Source: Nostoc commune NIES-4072 (GTDB lineage Bacteria; Cyanobacteriota; Cyanobacteriia; Cyanobacteriales; Nostocaceae). From it: a stretch of 64,000 bases of DNA. Under the pieces are notes generated by a model that saw nothing but the letters and a program-made list of their open reading frames with translations, was not told the DNA's origin and did no database searches. Made by a program: the position numbers and the translations under genes. The stretch spans positions 6,250,767 through 6,314,766 of the forward strand of contig NZ_BDUD01000001.1 of assembly GCF_003113895.1 (NCBI RefSeq), in the 5' to 3' direction. This document shows positions 42,687-51,038 of the stretch, piece after piece. Every line of letters begins with the position of its first letter. Positions within the stretch are counted from its first letter, which is position 1.

Positions 42687-43589
42687 TTATACCTCTATAT
42701 TTTTAATCTTGAGGTCGATGATGTCTGTAGAGACGTTGCAATGCAACGTCTCTACACTTGTTTTTCTCTCTTGCCAAGAAAATTGAGGGGCTAACCAGAG
42801 AATATCTAGCAGAATGCTCAATGGGGCAAGGATAAATAGTGCCCAGAAGACTGCGGTAGGAATAAAGAAATAATTCCGCAGGATGAAAGTTAATCCAGCG
42901 ATGCAAGCTGCCCAAACTACCCGCCCAATTCTTGAATTGGGAATCGATCGCGGATCTGTAATCATAAATAAAGCGAACAACAATAACGAGCCGCTCATCA
43001 ACCGATGCCAGTAAACATCCCAAGTCCAACCCAGCCAGAGATTGCGAATTGCTTCTAGTAAGGAATAGCTACCTAAAAAAGCGGCTGTGGTGTCCCAGCG
43101 ACCAATGCGCTGCAAAACCATGCCGCCAGTCCCAGCAAATAACAGCGCATACCACCACTCCTCACCCCACTGTCCCGGCGAAACCCAAGCATCGGAGGTG
43201 AGAACTAAGGCGGAAATGATGCCAAAATTAGCAGGGTTGAAGAAATGCTTATCACCGAATTTGAAGAGAAATTTACTAGCGATCGCAGTTATTGCAGCTA
43301 TTACCATTGTCGTCCAGTGGTCAGCCCGCAACAGTAAACTGAGTCCCAATGAGGTAATTAAAGCACTGCGAAGATTTGTAATTTGTCCTAACCTGCCTGG
43401 GGCGTCTATGTTATTAGCCAATGACCAATGACTAATGACAAATGACAATATCGATTGGGTTAATAGACAAGTAGCAATCAATACCCCAATCAAGTCTGGT
43501 CGCAATGTCCAGTCTCGTGTACTGATTCCCACGACTAGGAACAAGCCCAGAAATGAAATTTGATAATCTCGTATATCTTTGAACAACAT
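42687..43589 (-). CDS. RnfD/NqrB-like membrane protein
   Basis: A 300-aa integral membrane protein with about nine hydrophobic segments. KFLFKFGDKHFFNPANFGI and MITDPRSIPNSRIGRVVWA are typical of the RnfD/NqrB subunit of ion-translocating electron-transport complexes. No other Rnf or Nqr gene is present, so it is a stand-alone version. The last about 22 residues (from VETLHCNVST) come from a dispersed palindrome, so the original C-terminus may have been altered. Confidence 0.8.
   Translation of the reverse strand: MLFKDIRDYQISFLGLFLVVGISTRDWTLRPDLIGVLIATCLLTQSILSFVISHWSLANNIDAPGRLGQITNLRSALITSLGLSLLLRADHWTTMVIAAITAIASKFLFKFGDKHFFNPANFGIISALVLTSDAWVSPGQWGEEWWYALLFAGTGGMVLQRIGRWDTTAAFLGSYSLLEAIRNLWLGWTWDVYWHRLMSGSLLLFALFMITDPRSIPNSRIGRVVWAACIAGLTFILRNYFFIPTAVFWALFILAPLSILLDILWLAPQFSWQERKTSVETLHCNVSTDIIDLKIKNIEV
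42726..42756. repeat. 31-bp palindrome, copy 1 (inside the RnfD-like gene end)
   Basis: TGTAGAGACGTTGCA (42726-42740) and TGCAACGTCTCTACA (42742-42756) are exact inverses around a single base. The same 31-bp sequence, in inverse orientation, is at 62038-62068. Confidence 0.85.
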
Positions 43590-43688
43590 TAACTTTTCAT
43601 GCAGTGTTTATTCATAGATTTTTCCTGAATTTAGACGAGTACCAGGTCAAAAAGTATTGCTCTTAGAGATTTTTTACAAAATATGATT

Positions 43689-43790
43689 TTGGGTAGTGAT
43701 TGCCATACCCAAGCGATCATGATGGTTGAAACTATAAGGAGAGCTTATATCTGGAACTCTCTGTTTGTACAGTAAGTTCTAGATATAAGC
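43689..43790 (+). promoter_or_regulatory. Two hairpins upstream of deacetylase copy 2
   Basis: A 7-bp pair TTGGGTA (43689-43695) / TACCCAA (43706-43712) is followed by a 16-bp stem with one mismatch: GCTTATATCTGGAACT (43743-43758) and AGTTCTAGATATAAGC (43775-43790). No T-run follows. They lie 90-190 bp before the gene and could act as a leader element or operator. Confidence 0.45.
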
Positions 43791-43879
43791 GATTTAAGCT
43801 ATGGTTCCCATGTTTAACAGTTATCAACATTAAGTAATCAGTGTTTTTATGCAAGATTACGCAAAAAAGAAAAAACTTT

Positions 43880-44560
43880 ATGCAACTAGCTCCCCTGTTC
43901 CCAATTTTCTACCGCATTCTCCAGCCGAGTTTTCCCAACTGCCTTTGGGCCGGAAATCCCAATACAAAAGCGATCGCCCTCACATTCGATGATGGGCCGC
44001 ATCCTCAATACACACCGGAAGTATTGGCAGTGTTAGATCGTTACAAGATTACAGCAAGTTTTTTTTGGTTGGGTGTTTGTGTCAACCGTTCACCAGCCAT
44101 TGCCAAAGCCGTTAGCGATCGCGGACACTGGATCGGATTGCATGGCTACGATCATCGCTCTTTTGCCATGCTTTCCCCAAATGATCTGAAGGACAGTTTA
44201 GAAAAAACCCAAGTTGCCATCTACAATGCCTGCAACCTGCAACCTCAACAAGTGCGAGATGTCCGCCCCCCCAATGGTTTATTTACGCCTGCTACTTTAA
44301 AACTATTCTCTCAGTGTAATTACCGTCCGGTTATGTGGAGTGTTGTACCAGAAGATTGGGTGCGACCAGGTGTAACCACTGTAGTAGAGCGAATTATGCA
44401 GCAGGTTAAAAATGGTTCGCTGATTGTTTTACATGATGGTGCTTGCGGTGGACAAGATGTTGCTGCCACAATTCAAATTCTCATTCCGCAACTACTACAA
44501 CAAGGCTATGAGTTTGTGACTGTTAATACTCTATGGCAGCAAGCTAAAACTAACCATTGA
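43880..44560 (+). CDS. Polysaccharide deacetylase (NodB fold), copy 2
   Basis: A 226-aa CE4 deacetylase. The catalytic ALTFDDGPHP (Asp37-Asp38), metal ligands in LHGYDHRS (His88, His92), the RPPNG motif and LIVLHDG at the end are all present, so it should be active on N-acetylated sugars. I chose the ATG at 43880 (MQLAPLFPIF); an upstream ATG at 43841 adds 13 residues. A signal peptide is not clear. It is unlike copy 1 at 20407, which has the divergent LDLDN motif. Confidence 0.92.
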   Translation: MQLAPLFPIFYRILQPSFPNCLWAGNPNTKAIALTFDDGPHPQYTPEVLAVLDRYKITASFFWLGVCVNRSPAIAKAVSDRGHWIGLHGYDHRSFAMLSPNDLKDSLEKTQVAIYNACNLQPQQVRDVRPPNGLFTPATLKLFSQCNYRPVMWSVVPEDWVRPGVTTVVERIMQQVKNGSLIVLHDGACGGQDVAATIQILIPQLLQQGYEFVTVNTLWQQAKTNH

Positions 44561-44624
44561 TTGTTACACATTTAAGCATAGATAAAGTTAATAATTGGCT
44601 CTAAATCAGGCTTTCTCATAAATT

Positions 44625-45309
44625 ATGCCAGAGCAGTTTCCTCTCATTGAGGTTCCCCTAGATGCCCCAGAGGCTGATGAGGATTTGGGAACAAAAGAAA
44701 AGTTTTGGTTTCGTCATCAGGATCTAGGTCGTTGTCTATTTAAGAAAGCTAGACCAAACACAGGAGAAGATTGGGCAGAGAAGATTGCAGCCGAGTTATG
44801 CGAATTGCTTGGGCTACCTCATGCTGATTATGAACTGGCGGTATACAATGACGACAATGGCATCATTTCACCGTCATTTTTACCATCTCAAAAAGGTGGA
44901 ATCCTGACCCTTGGTAATGAAATTCTGGCTCGGATAGTATCTAATTATCCACAAGATTCTAAAGACCTGTCTCGGTAGGAACGAGCCTGATTCTAAAAGA
45001 AAAAACAGACTAACAACAAAAGACGCTGGCTTTTCTGTCCAAGCGTATATAGAAAAATGTAATTCTGCGTTGTATGCTAGAGTTGGTGATAAAAAAACTC
45101 TCAAGACTTTTAATGCATTTTGTGAAGCGCAACAACGGTATCCAGATGCAGCCAGGGTATGGTTAAATAATCTAGCAAGTGTGTCAAGCAATGATACGTT
45201 AGAGCTTTTTGAGTGTATTCCATCTAATCGCATATCGCAAACAGCAATTGAATTTGCACAAAAGATATTGGAGTTAAATCAAACTAAGCTGCTGGACACC
45301 CTACTATGA
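44625..45309 (+). pseudogene. HipA-like kinase with its catalytic core deleted
   Basis: The N-terminal part (to about 44973) reads KFWFRHQDLGRCLFKKARPN, GEDWAEKIAAELCELLGLPHADYEL and GNEILARIV, as in HipA-like kinases. After SKDLS the frame shifts by one: from 44971 it reads LGRNEPDSKRKNRLTTKDAGFSV and continues, without a start codon, through YARVGDKKTLKTF to the natural C-terminus at 45309. The region between, which holds the GNGDRH.N catalytic loop and the metal-binding Asp in relatives, is missing. So this is a dead kinase gene with an internal deletion. Confidence 0.8.
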
Positions 45310-45990
45310 AAACACTTTTTTTAGCTTGGCAAGATCCTAAAAGTCGCGCTTGGCTTCCCATTGGTCGCTTAACATTTGACGGAAAAAAATATCAGTTTGT
45401 ATATACGCAAGGTGCTATTAAAGCTCAAACTGAACATAATTTTCAGCTATTATATTCCTTTCCAGACTTGAACAAAGAATACGTATCATTTGAACTATTC
45501 CCCTTGTTTTCTAATCGATTAATGCGACGTTCTCGCCCTGACTACAAAGATTATATTGAATCGCTAAATATTCCAGAAGGAGAAGACGATCCAATTAGCG
45601 TTCTTTCTCGGAGTGGTGGACGCAAGGTAACAGATTATTTTGAAGTTTTCCCCTGTCCAGAACCAGATGAGAATGGTTTATACCATATCCATTTTTTTGC
45701 ACATGGACTGCGACACCTTCCTGCTTGTGCAACTGAACGGATTAATCAATTACAAACGGGTGAACTCTTATATTTCCCGGTATATTGTGGATGATGTTTT
45801 TAAACTCAAGAACAAAAATTCAGAACTTCTAAAAGTAAAAGTTGAGCGCGTGAACCCAGTACCCACAACACTTCAACTACGTTTATTGTGCAATATGACC
45901 GCAGAATGGCATGAGGATTTTCGTCCATTTTCTAGTCGGGAGTATCAGTCTTTGGTGGCTGATATCCCAATGGCTTATGCTAGTTCTTAA
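45306..45990 (+). pseudogene. HIRAN-domain partner protein, broken by deletion/frameshift
   Basis: The frame starting at 45306 (overlap of 4 bp with the kinase end) gives 162 aa. It includes IGRLTFDGKKYQFVYTQGA, LSRSGGRKVTDYFEVFP and HFFAHGLRHLP up to NQLQTGELLYF. It then stops, while the next frame, from about 45775, continues as RYIVDDVFKLKNKN to IPMAYASS at 45990. The expected HIRAN middle (about 30 residues between GELLY and PRY) is absent. HIRAN proteins often accompany HipA-like kinases. Both genes here are decayed. Confidence 0.75.
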
Positions 45991-46964
45991 AGTTGATGAG
46001 AGGCTAGAAAAGCTTGAACTTCAGCATCTGTTGGTTGAGAAGCGATCGCACCTGGTTTAATAGTAGTTAGCGCCCCAACAGCACTGGCATAAGTAACGAT
46101 ACGTTTTGCGGTTTCTGCATCCCTTAAGCTGTGGATGCCATGCTGACTCAACTGGTGGATGAATCCTGCTAAAAAGCTATCGCCTGCGCCAGTTGTATCA
46201 ACTACAGGGATGGAAAACGAGGGTAATTTGCCTTCGTTCTCACCCAGACAGTAGGCGCAACCGTTTTCGCCATCTGTTACTAGTACCCCTTCAATTGAAG
46301 CTAGACGGTAAGTGATAGCTCCGGGATCTGCGGTTTCAAATAACCATTCAGCTTCTTCTTTAGAGAGTTTTAGGAAATCGACTCGCTTAAATAATTCTGG
46401 AATTTTTTGATGAGCGATGTTTGGCTCGTCCCAAAATACAGGACGCCAGTTCACATCCAGCACAATCTTCAGGTCGTAATGTTCTGCTAACTCTAGGGCG
46501 CGGTGAATTGCCACCTCACTTTCAGGATAGGCTAATTCCAAAGTACCCAAAACCAGAAAATCTGCGTCTTCAAACAGCGAACTTGGCAATTGTTTAGCTT
46601 GCAGGCGAGTATCGGCAAACTCTGCGGTGTCATACTGACCAAATCCGGCGAAGGTGCGATCGCCTGCGAGATCCCGTGTAACATAAACTTGCCGCGTTGG
46701 TGCTGTAGGATGGCGTTGTACCCCCGTCGTCTCTACACCTATATCTTGTAATAGCTTGACCAGTGCATTCCCTGGTTCATCTTCACCAACGGCTCCGATA
46801 AATCCTGCTGGCGTCCCTAACTTGACTAAAGCACAGGCTACGTTAGCTGGTGCTCCTCCGGGATACGGAGTCCAGGATTTTACTTCTTCCAGCTTTAGCC
46901 CTAATTGATCGGCTAAACAATCAAACAAAACTTCACCGAGACACAAAACACGGGGATTGCTCAT
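45987..46964 (-). CDS. Fructokinase-like PfkB sugar kinase
   Basis: A 325-aa kinase. PfkB motifs are YPGGAPANVACALVKLG and VVDTTGAGDSFLAGF (catalytic Asp). The opening VLCLGEVLFDCLADQ is typical of fructokinases. It would feed free fructose from sucrose cleavage into metabolism. It is convergent with, and overlaps by 4 bp, the decayed HIRAN gene. Confidence 0.9.
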   Translation of the reverse strand: MSNPRVLCLGEVLFDCLADQLGLKLEEVKSWTPYPGGAPANVACALVKLGTPAGFIGAVGEDEPGNALVKLLQDIGVETTGVQRHPTAPTRQVYVTRDLAGDRTFAGFGQYDTAEFADTRLQAKQLPSSLFEDADFLVLGTLELAYPESEVAIHRALELAEHYDLKIVLDVNWRPVFWDEPNIAHQKIPELFKRVDFLKLSKEEAEWLFETADPGAITYRLASIEGVLVTDGENGCAYCLGENEGKLPSFSIPVVDTTGAGDSFLAGFIHQLSQHGIHSLRDAETAKRIVTYASAVGALTTIKPGAIASQPTDAEVQAFLASHQL

Positions 46965-47328
46965 TTTATTTTAGATTTTAGATTTCGATTTTGGATTAGT
47001 AATTTACAGTATAAAATCTACAACAATTTTCGCTAATCTGTCGCCAGCCCTTCATAGAATTAAATGGCAATTTTTACTACTCCATAACATCTATATGCTT
47101 ATAAATATCGCTTAAATCTCATAAGTGTTAACACCAGGAAGCTATAATTTTATTAGTATAATAAGTTACTTATTTAATGATATGATTTATATTTTTGCTA
47201 ATTTTAAATCCAAAGAAAATATTGACAATTGGATTACTGCTAAAACTTGAAACCCCTCCCAACAAAAGAATCTTCTAGAATTAGAAAGAGTGATTAAGTA
47301 CATATACCAAGGGAGGATAGAAATAGTC
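46965..47328. other. AT-rich region before the PedR-like gene
   Basis: No gene seen between the divergent fructokinase and the LuxR-type regulator. It is AT-rich with short repeats such as TTTTAGATTTTAGATTT near 46975. GGGAGG at 47311-47316 is a likely ribosome binding site for the regulator. Confidence 0.5.
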
Positions 47329-47592
47329 ATGGCTGGTGGCAAGTCTGAGACCCCCGTTAGTCTGTCAGACAGAGAACTGCAAATTATCGACTTAGTAGCT
47401 GCTGGCTTAACTAACCAAGAGATTGCAGGAAAACTGGAGATTAGCAAGCGTACAGTTGATAACCATATCAGTAATATTCTTACCAAGACCGAGACAGAAA
47501 ATCGAGTAGCTCTTGTTCGCTGGGCTTTACAGTGGGGCAAAGTCTGTTTGAATGATGTCAATTGCTGTACTCTTCCTAAGCAGATCGAATAA
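47329..47592 (+). CDS. Small LuxR-type regulator, PedR-like
   Basis: An 87-aa protein made almost only of a LuxR/GerE helix-turn-helix: LSDRELQIIDLVAAGLTNQ, LEISKRTVDNHISNILTKT. There is no receiver domain. Near the C-terminus it has Cys73 and a Cys79-Cys80 pair (KVCLNDVNCC). PedR of Synechocystis, a redox-responsive regulator read out through thioredoxin and a cysteine near position 80, has the same size and layout. ATG 47329 is preferred over GTG 47290 because of the GGGAGG 12 nt upstream. Confidence 0.8.
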   Translation: MAGGKSETPVSLSDRELQIIDLVAAGLTNQEIAGKLEISKRTVDNHISNILTKTETENRVALVRWALQWGKVCLNDVNCCTLPKQIE

Positions 47593-47712
47593 ACGATTTA
47601 TTTAGTAGCAAGGTAATTGCTTTGGTCTGGTATAATGACAAACCAATCTTAAGGTTTACTGATTATTTCCCTCTTCACGCCTAAGTTTTCAGTGTGAACA
47701 CTCTACCAAAAG

Positions 47713-47775
47713 TTCCGAGTCCTTCACTCAGCCGGAGTTTATGTTAGTGGAGCCAGCTGACCGTCGGACTCGGAA
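47713..47775. ncRNA. Possible structured RNA or long hairpin
   Basis: TTCCGAGTCC (47713-47722) pairs exactly with GGACTCGGAA (47766-47775). Inside, TCAGC (47728-47732) pairs with GCTGA (47756-47760), with a further GG/CC pair. This gives a bulged two-step stem of about 63 nt. It lies 120 bp after the PedR-like gene. No T-run follows. It may be a terminator, a leader of the next gene or a repeat element. Confidence 0.4.
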
Positions 47776-47823
47776 ACTATAAAAGATCAGAATTTCTTAT
47801 TAAGCAGGGTAGAAATGGGGAAT

Positions 47824-47934
47824 GGGGAGATGAGGGAGCAGGGGAGATGAGGGAGCAGGGGAGATGAGGGAGCAGGGGAGATGAGGGAGCAGGGGAGATG
47901 AGGGAGCAGGGGAGATGAGGGAGCAGGGGAAGAA
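47824..47934. repeat. 17-bp tandem repeat array
   Basis: The unit GATGAGGGAGCAGGGGA is repeated about 6.5 times almost without change. The unit is not a multiple of three, so the long Pro/Ser/Leu frames on the minus strand are artefacts of the repeat. Array length probably varies between strains. Confidence 0.9.
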
Positions 47935-48066
47935 GAATTATTAATCCCCAATGCCCCATGCCCAAACTCAAAAATCATCCACAAAAATTAGCAACAATTC
48001 AGTGGTGCAAGCGTTACATTTGAAAGAAATCTATGTTGCCCCATCGGCTTTGGGAGCAGTGTTCCA

Positions 48067-48768
48067 ATGAATACTTCCGCTTCTTTTGAGGGTAGCTCGT
48101 CTCCCTTTAAATTTTTGAACTTTGATTTTACGACACCTGTATCTGAGAAAATTCCGAGTCTTGAAGACCGATTTTCAGAGTTTGTGCAACCCACACAAGA
48201 TGCCGACTTACTCAGACAGCTATCGTTTATTCCAGGTTTGAAAGAAATTTTGATGATACGGCAAGTTCACGCCTTAGAACACGCTACTGTTTGGGTTCTT
48301 AGCGAATCAAAAAGTGCCTATCCTGCCCAAGGTGAACCTACTAACGTTCAACTAGATAACGAACTATTAAGCGGTTTGTCTACTGAGCAGGGATTCTATC
48401 TCTATGGTGAGGTGAATATTAGTGATTTGCGGCGTGCGGTCATACTTGCTCGACATCGCCTCACCAGTGGAGAATGGGATTTGGCTGTACATCCCCGTTG
48501 CGGGACAAATTTATCAGTAGCAATGCTTTTGACAGCTGGACTAGCTGTAGGTGTGCATCTATTACTACCATTTCGACCAATCGAGCAACTTATTGGTTTG
48601 GGTTTAGCAGCAACGACAGCCGCCGAACTCGCACCTGATTTAGGTTCTATGGCACAGCGTTACCTAACAACAGCCATTCCTTTTAACCTAACAATTGACA
48701 ATATTATTCGTACACGCGACGTTTGGGGGCGTCATGCACATTTTGTTAAAGTGGGCTGGCAAGAGTAA
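48067..48768 (+). CDS. DUF6391 protein
   Basis: A 233-aa protein with conserved blocks RQVHALEHATVWVL and WDLAVHPRCGTNLSVAML, then two hydrophobic segments (LLTAGLAVGVHLLLPF, LIGLGLAATTAAELA). The HALEHA and HPRCGTN motifs look like a metal site, a suggestion only. The family is widespread in cyanobacteria and has no assigned function. The 5' leader is the repeat-rich region 47593-48066. Confidence 0.75.
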   Translation: MNTSASFEGSSSPFKFLNFDFTTPVSEKIPSLEDRFSEFVQPTQDADLLRQLSFIPGLKEILMIRQVHALEHATVWVLSESKSAYPAQGEPTNVQLDNELLSGLSTEQGFYLYGEVNISDLRRAVILARHRLTSGEWDLAVHPRCGTNLSVAMLLTAGLAVGVHLLLPFRPIEQLIGLGLAATTAAELAPDLGSMAQRYLTTAIPFNLTIDNIIRTRDVWGRHAHFVKVGWQE

Positions 48769-48858
48769 GAATGAGGAAGACAAGGAAGATAAAAGGGACA
48801 GGGTAAAATTTTCTCCCTTGTCTCCCCCACTCCCTACTCCCCACTCTCTTAAAAAATT

Positions 48859-49854
48859 ATGAGAAAAGTTTACTTCTTACTCCCTGGTACAGATGGCAAA
48901 TTTGCCTGTGGTGGTCTTTGGGCTGAATTAAAAGCACTTAATTTGGTTCAGCAGTTCTGTAGTGCTGATGTTGTAACTTACCGTCAACGAGAAAAAGGTA
49001 AGCTTTTTATTGATGATTTGCTAAAAGAGAAAAATTTAAGTGATGTAATTTTTGTCATCAGTTGGGGATTTGATATAGCTCAACTTGTAGCTAAACTTAA
49101 GCAATACAATGTTGTTTACCATGCACATAGTGCAGGTTATCCATTTAGGCTACCCGCAAGTATTCCGATCATCACTGTTAGCCGCTATACAATGGGATAT
49201 TGGGGAGAAAAATCGCCAAACTCTCTGATTTATTATTTGCCGAATCAAATTTCTGACGAGTTTCAAAATTTAGGGCTGGAACGGGATATTGATGTTTTAG
49301 TTCAAACTCGGAAATCTTCTGAGTATTTAATTAAAGAATTGATTCCAGCGTTACAAAAACGTTGTAAAGTATTGGTTGTTGATTCATACATAAAGGATTT
49401 ACCTGGACTATTCAACCGAGCTAAGGTTTACCTATATGATTCGGCTGATTACTGGACGCAACAGCGTGTAAGCGAAGGGTTTGGTCTACAACCAATGGAA
49501 GCTCTTGCCTGTGGTTGTCAAGTATTTTCTAGTGTAAACGGTGGACTGGCTGATTACTTAGACCCTGGATTTAATTGCTATAAAATTGCTGGATATTCAC
49601 AAGAATATGATGTCCAACGTATTCTGAAGGTGATTGATTCTTCAGTAGTTTTTAGTTTATCTGAAGAATTTTTAGCTGAATATCGAACTGAAAATATTAT
49701 TAAGCGTTTCCAAGTTATTTTGGATGAGTTAAATGAGTTTTTTGACCATAAGATACAGCAGCCATCTAATATTAAGAGTTTGACGAAAATACGTGTGGCA
49801 AAATTACTTGCTCAGAAAATATATGGGAAGCTGAAGAAGAAATATTTTAAGTAA
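48859..49854 (+). CDS. Glycosyltransferase, GT4-like
   Basis: A 331-aa cytosolic glycosyltransferase. The C-terminal Rossmann half holds the GT4 donor-site motif SEGFGLQPMEALACGCQVF with the EX7E pair, then GGLADYLDPG. The N-terminal half is short. It is followed 51 bp downstream by dTDP-glucose 4,6-dehydratase on the same strand, so a role in making a deoxysugar-containing surface glycan is reasonable. Confidence 0.85.
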   Translation: MRKVYFLLPGTDGKFACGGLWAELKALNLVQQFCSADVVTYRQREKGKLFIDDLLKEKNLSDVIFVISWGFDIAQLVAKLKQYNVVYHAHSAGYPFRLPASIPIITVSRYTMGYWGEKSPNSLIYYLPNQISDEFQNLGLERDIDVLVQTRKSSEYLIKELIPALQKRCKVLVVDSYIKDLPGLFNRAKVYLYDSADYWTQQRVSEGFGLQPMEALACGCQVFSSVNGGLADYLDPGFNCYKIAGYSQEYDVQRILKVIDSSVVFSLSEEFLAEYRTENIIKRFQVILDELNEFFDHKIQQPSNIKSLTKIRVAKLLAQKIYGKLKKKYFK

Positions 49855-49905
49855 TAGAAAAAACCGCAGAGACGCACAGATCACAGAGAGAAGAGAGGAA
49901 ATGGA

Positions 49906-51000
49906 ATGAGTCGGCGGTTATTAGTTACTGGGGGTGCGGGGTTTATTGGGGCAAATTTTGTGCATCATTGGTGTCACGTTTATCCAGATGACCGGGTGGT
50001 GGTGTTGGATGCGCTTACCTACGCGGGAAATCGTCTGAATTTGGCGCTGGTTGAGGGAAGAAAGAATTTTCGGTTTGTAGAGGGGGATATTTGCGATCGC
50101 ACGCTCATAGACGAGTTATTATTAACCGAAAATATAGATACCATCGCCCATTTTGCTGCTGAATCTCATGTTGATCGTTCAATTCTTGGGCCGGCTGCTT
50201 TTGTACAAACTAATGTGGTAGGAACTTTCACGCTGCTAGAAGCTTTTCGGCAACATTGGGAAGCAAAAGCACAGCCATCTGATTATCGTTTTCTACACGT
50301 TTCTACTGATGAAGTTTACGGTAGTTTGGGCCCAGATGATGCAGCTTTTTGTGAAACGACACCTTACGCTCCCAATAGTCCCTACTCAGCCTCGAAAGCT
50401 GGTAGCGATCACTTAGTGCGTGCTTATTACCATACTTACAACCTCCCGACAATTATCACAAATTGTTCTAATAATTACGGCCCTTATCAGTTTCCTGAAA
50501 AACTAATTCCTTTGATGTGCATCAACACTTTAATAGGTAAACCATTACCTGTTTATGGTGATGGTAAAAATGTGCGTGATTGGCTTTATGTGGGCGATCA
50601 TTGTCGTGCTTTAGATGTGGTAATCAATCACGGTCAACCAGGGGAAACATACAATATTGGTGGCAACAATGAGGTGGAAAATCTCAACCTGGTGCAGCTT
50701 TTGTGTCAGATGATGGATGAATTAGCACCTAATTTACCAGTGCGTCCAGCAGAGCAATTAATTACTTTTGTTAAGGATAGACCAGGACACGACAGGAGAT
50801 ATGCAATTAATGCAAACAAGATTAAAACTCAACTTGGTTGGACACCTTCAGTAACAATTGCTGAGGGTTTACGTTTAACAGTTGAATGGTATCTTAATCA
50901 TCGTGATTGGTGGGAACCTCTGCTGTCTGCGGAATATCAAGCTTACTATCGCAAAAATTATCTGGCTCCCACAATTTTTCTAAATAATGACTATCCTTGA
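49906..51000 (+). CDS. rfbB: dTDP-glucose 4,6-dehydratase
   Basis: A 364-aa short-chain dehydrogenase-like enzyme, second step of dTDP-rhamnose synthesis. NAD-binding TGGAGFIGANF at the start, HFAAESHVDRSI, STDEVYGSL and the catalytic Tyr-x3-Lys in SPYSASKAGSDH are all present, as are NCSNNYGPYQFPEKLIP and RPGHDRRYAI. rfbA, C and D are not in the window. GAGAGG lies before the ATG. Confidence 0.95.
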   Translation: MSRRLLVTGGAGFIGANFVHHWCHVYPDDRVVVLDALTYAGNRLNLALVEGRKNFRFVEGDICDRTLIDELLLTENIDTIAHFAAESHVDRSILGPAAFVQTNVVGTFTLLEAFRQHWEAKAQPSDYRFLHVSTDEVYGSLGPDDAAFCETTPYAPNSPYSASKAGSDHLVRAYYHTYNLPTIITNCSNNYGPYQFPEKLIPLMCINTLIGKPLPVYGDGKNVRDWLYVGDHCRALDVVINHGQPGETYNIGGNNEVENLNLVQLLCQMMDELAPNLPVRPAEQLITFVKDRPGHDRRYAINANKIKTQLGWTPSVTIAEGLRLTVEWYLNHRDWWEPLLSAEYQAYYRKNYLAPTIFLNNDYP

Positions 51001-51038
51001 ATATAAGGGAATCAGAGTAAATTGCCAGCAGGTGTCAA

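Noticed and set aside
42703-43029. 108-aa minus-strand frame
   Set aside because: It is a shadow in another frame of the RnfD-like gene.
47824-47934. CRISPR array
   Set aside because: Units are 17 bp and contiguous without spacers, so this is a simple tandem repeat.
47777-47984. Two overlapping minus-strand frames with Pro/Ser/Leu repeats
   Set aside because: They only reflect the 17-bp tandem repeat, read in different frames; the unit is not a multiple of three, and there is no start signal.
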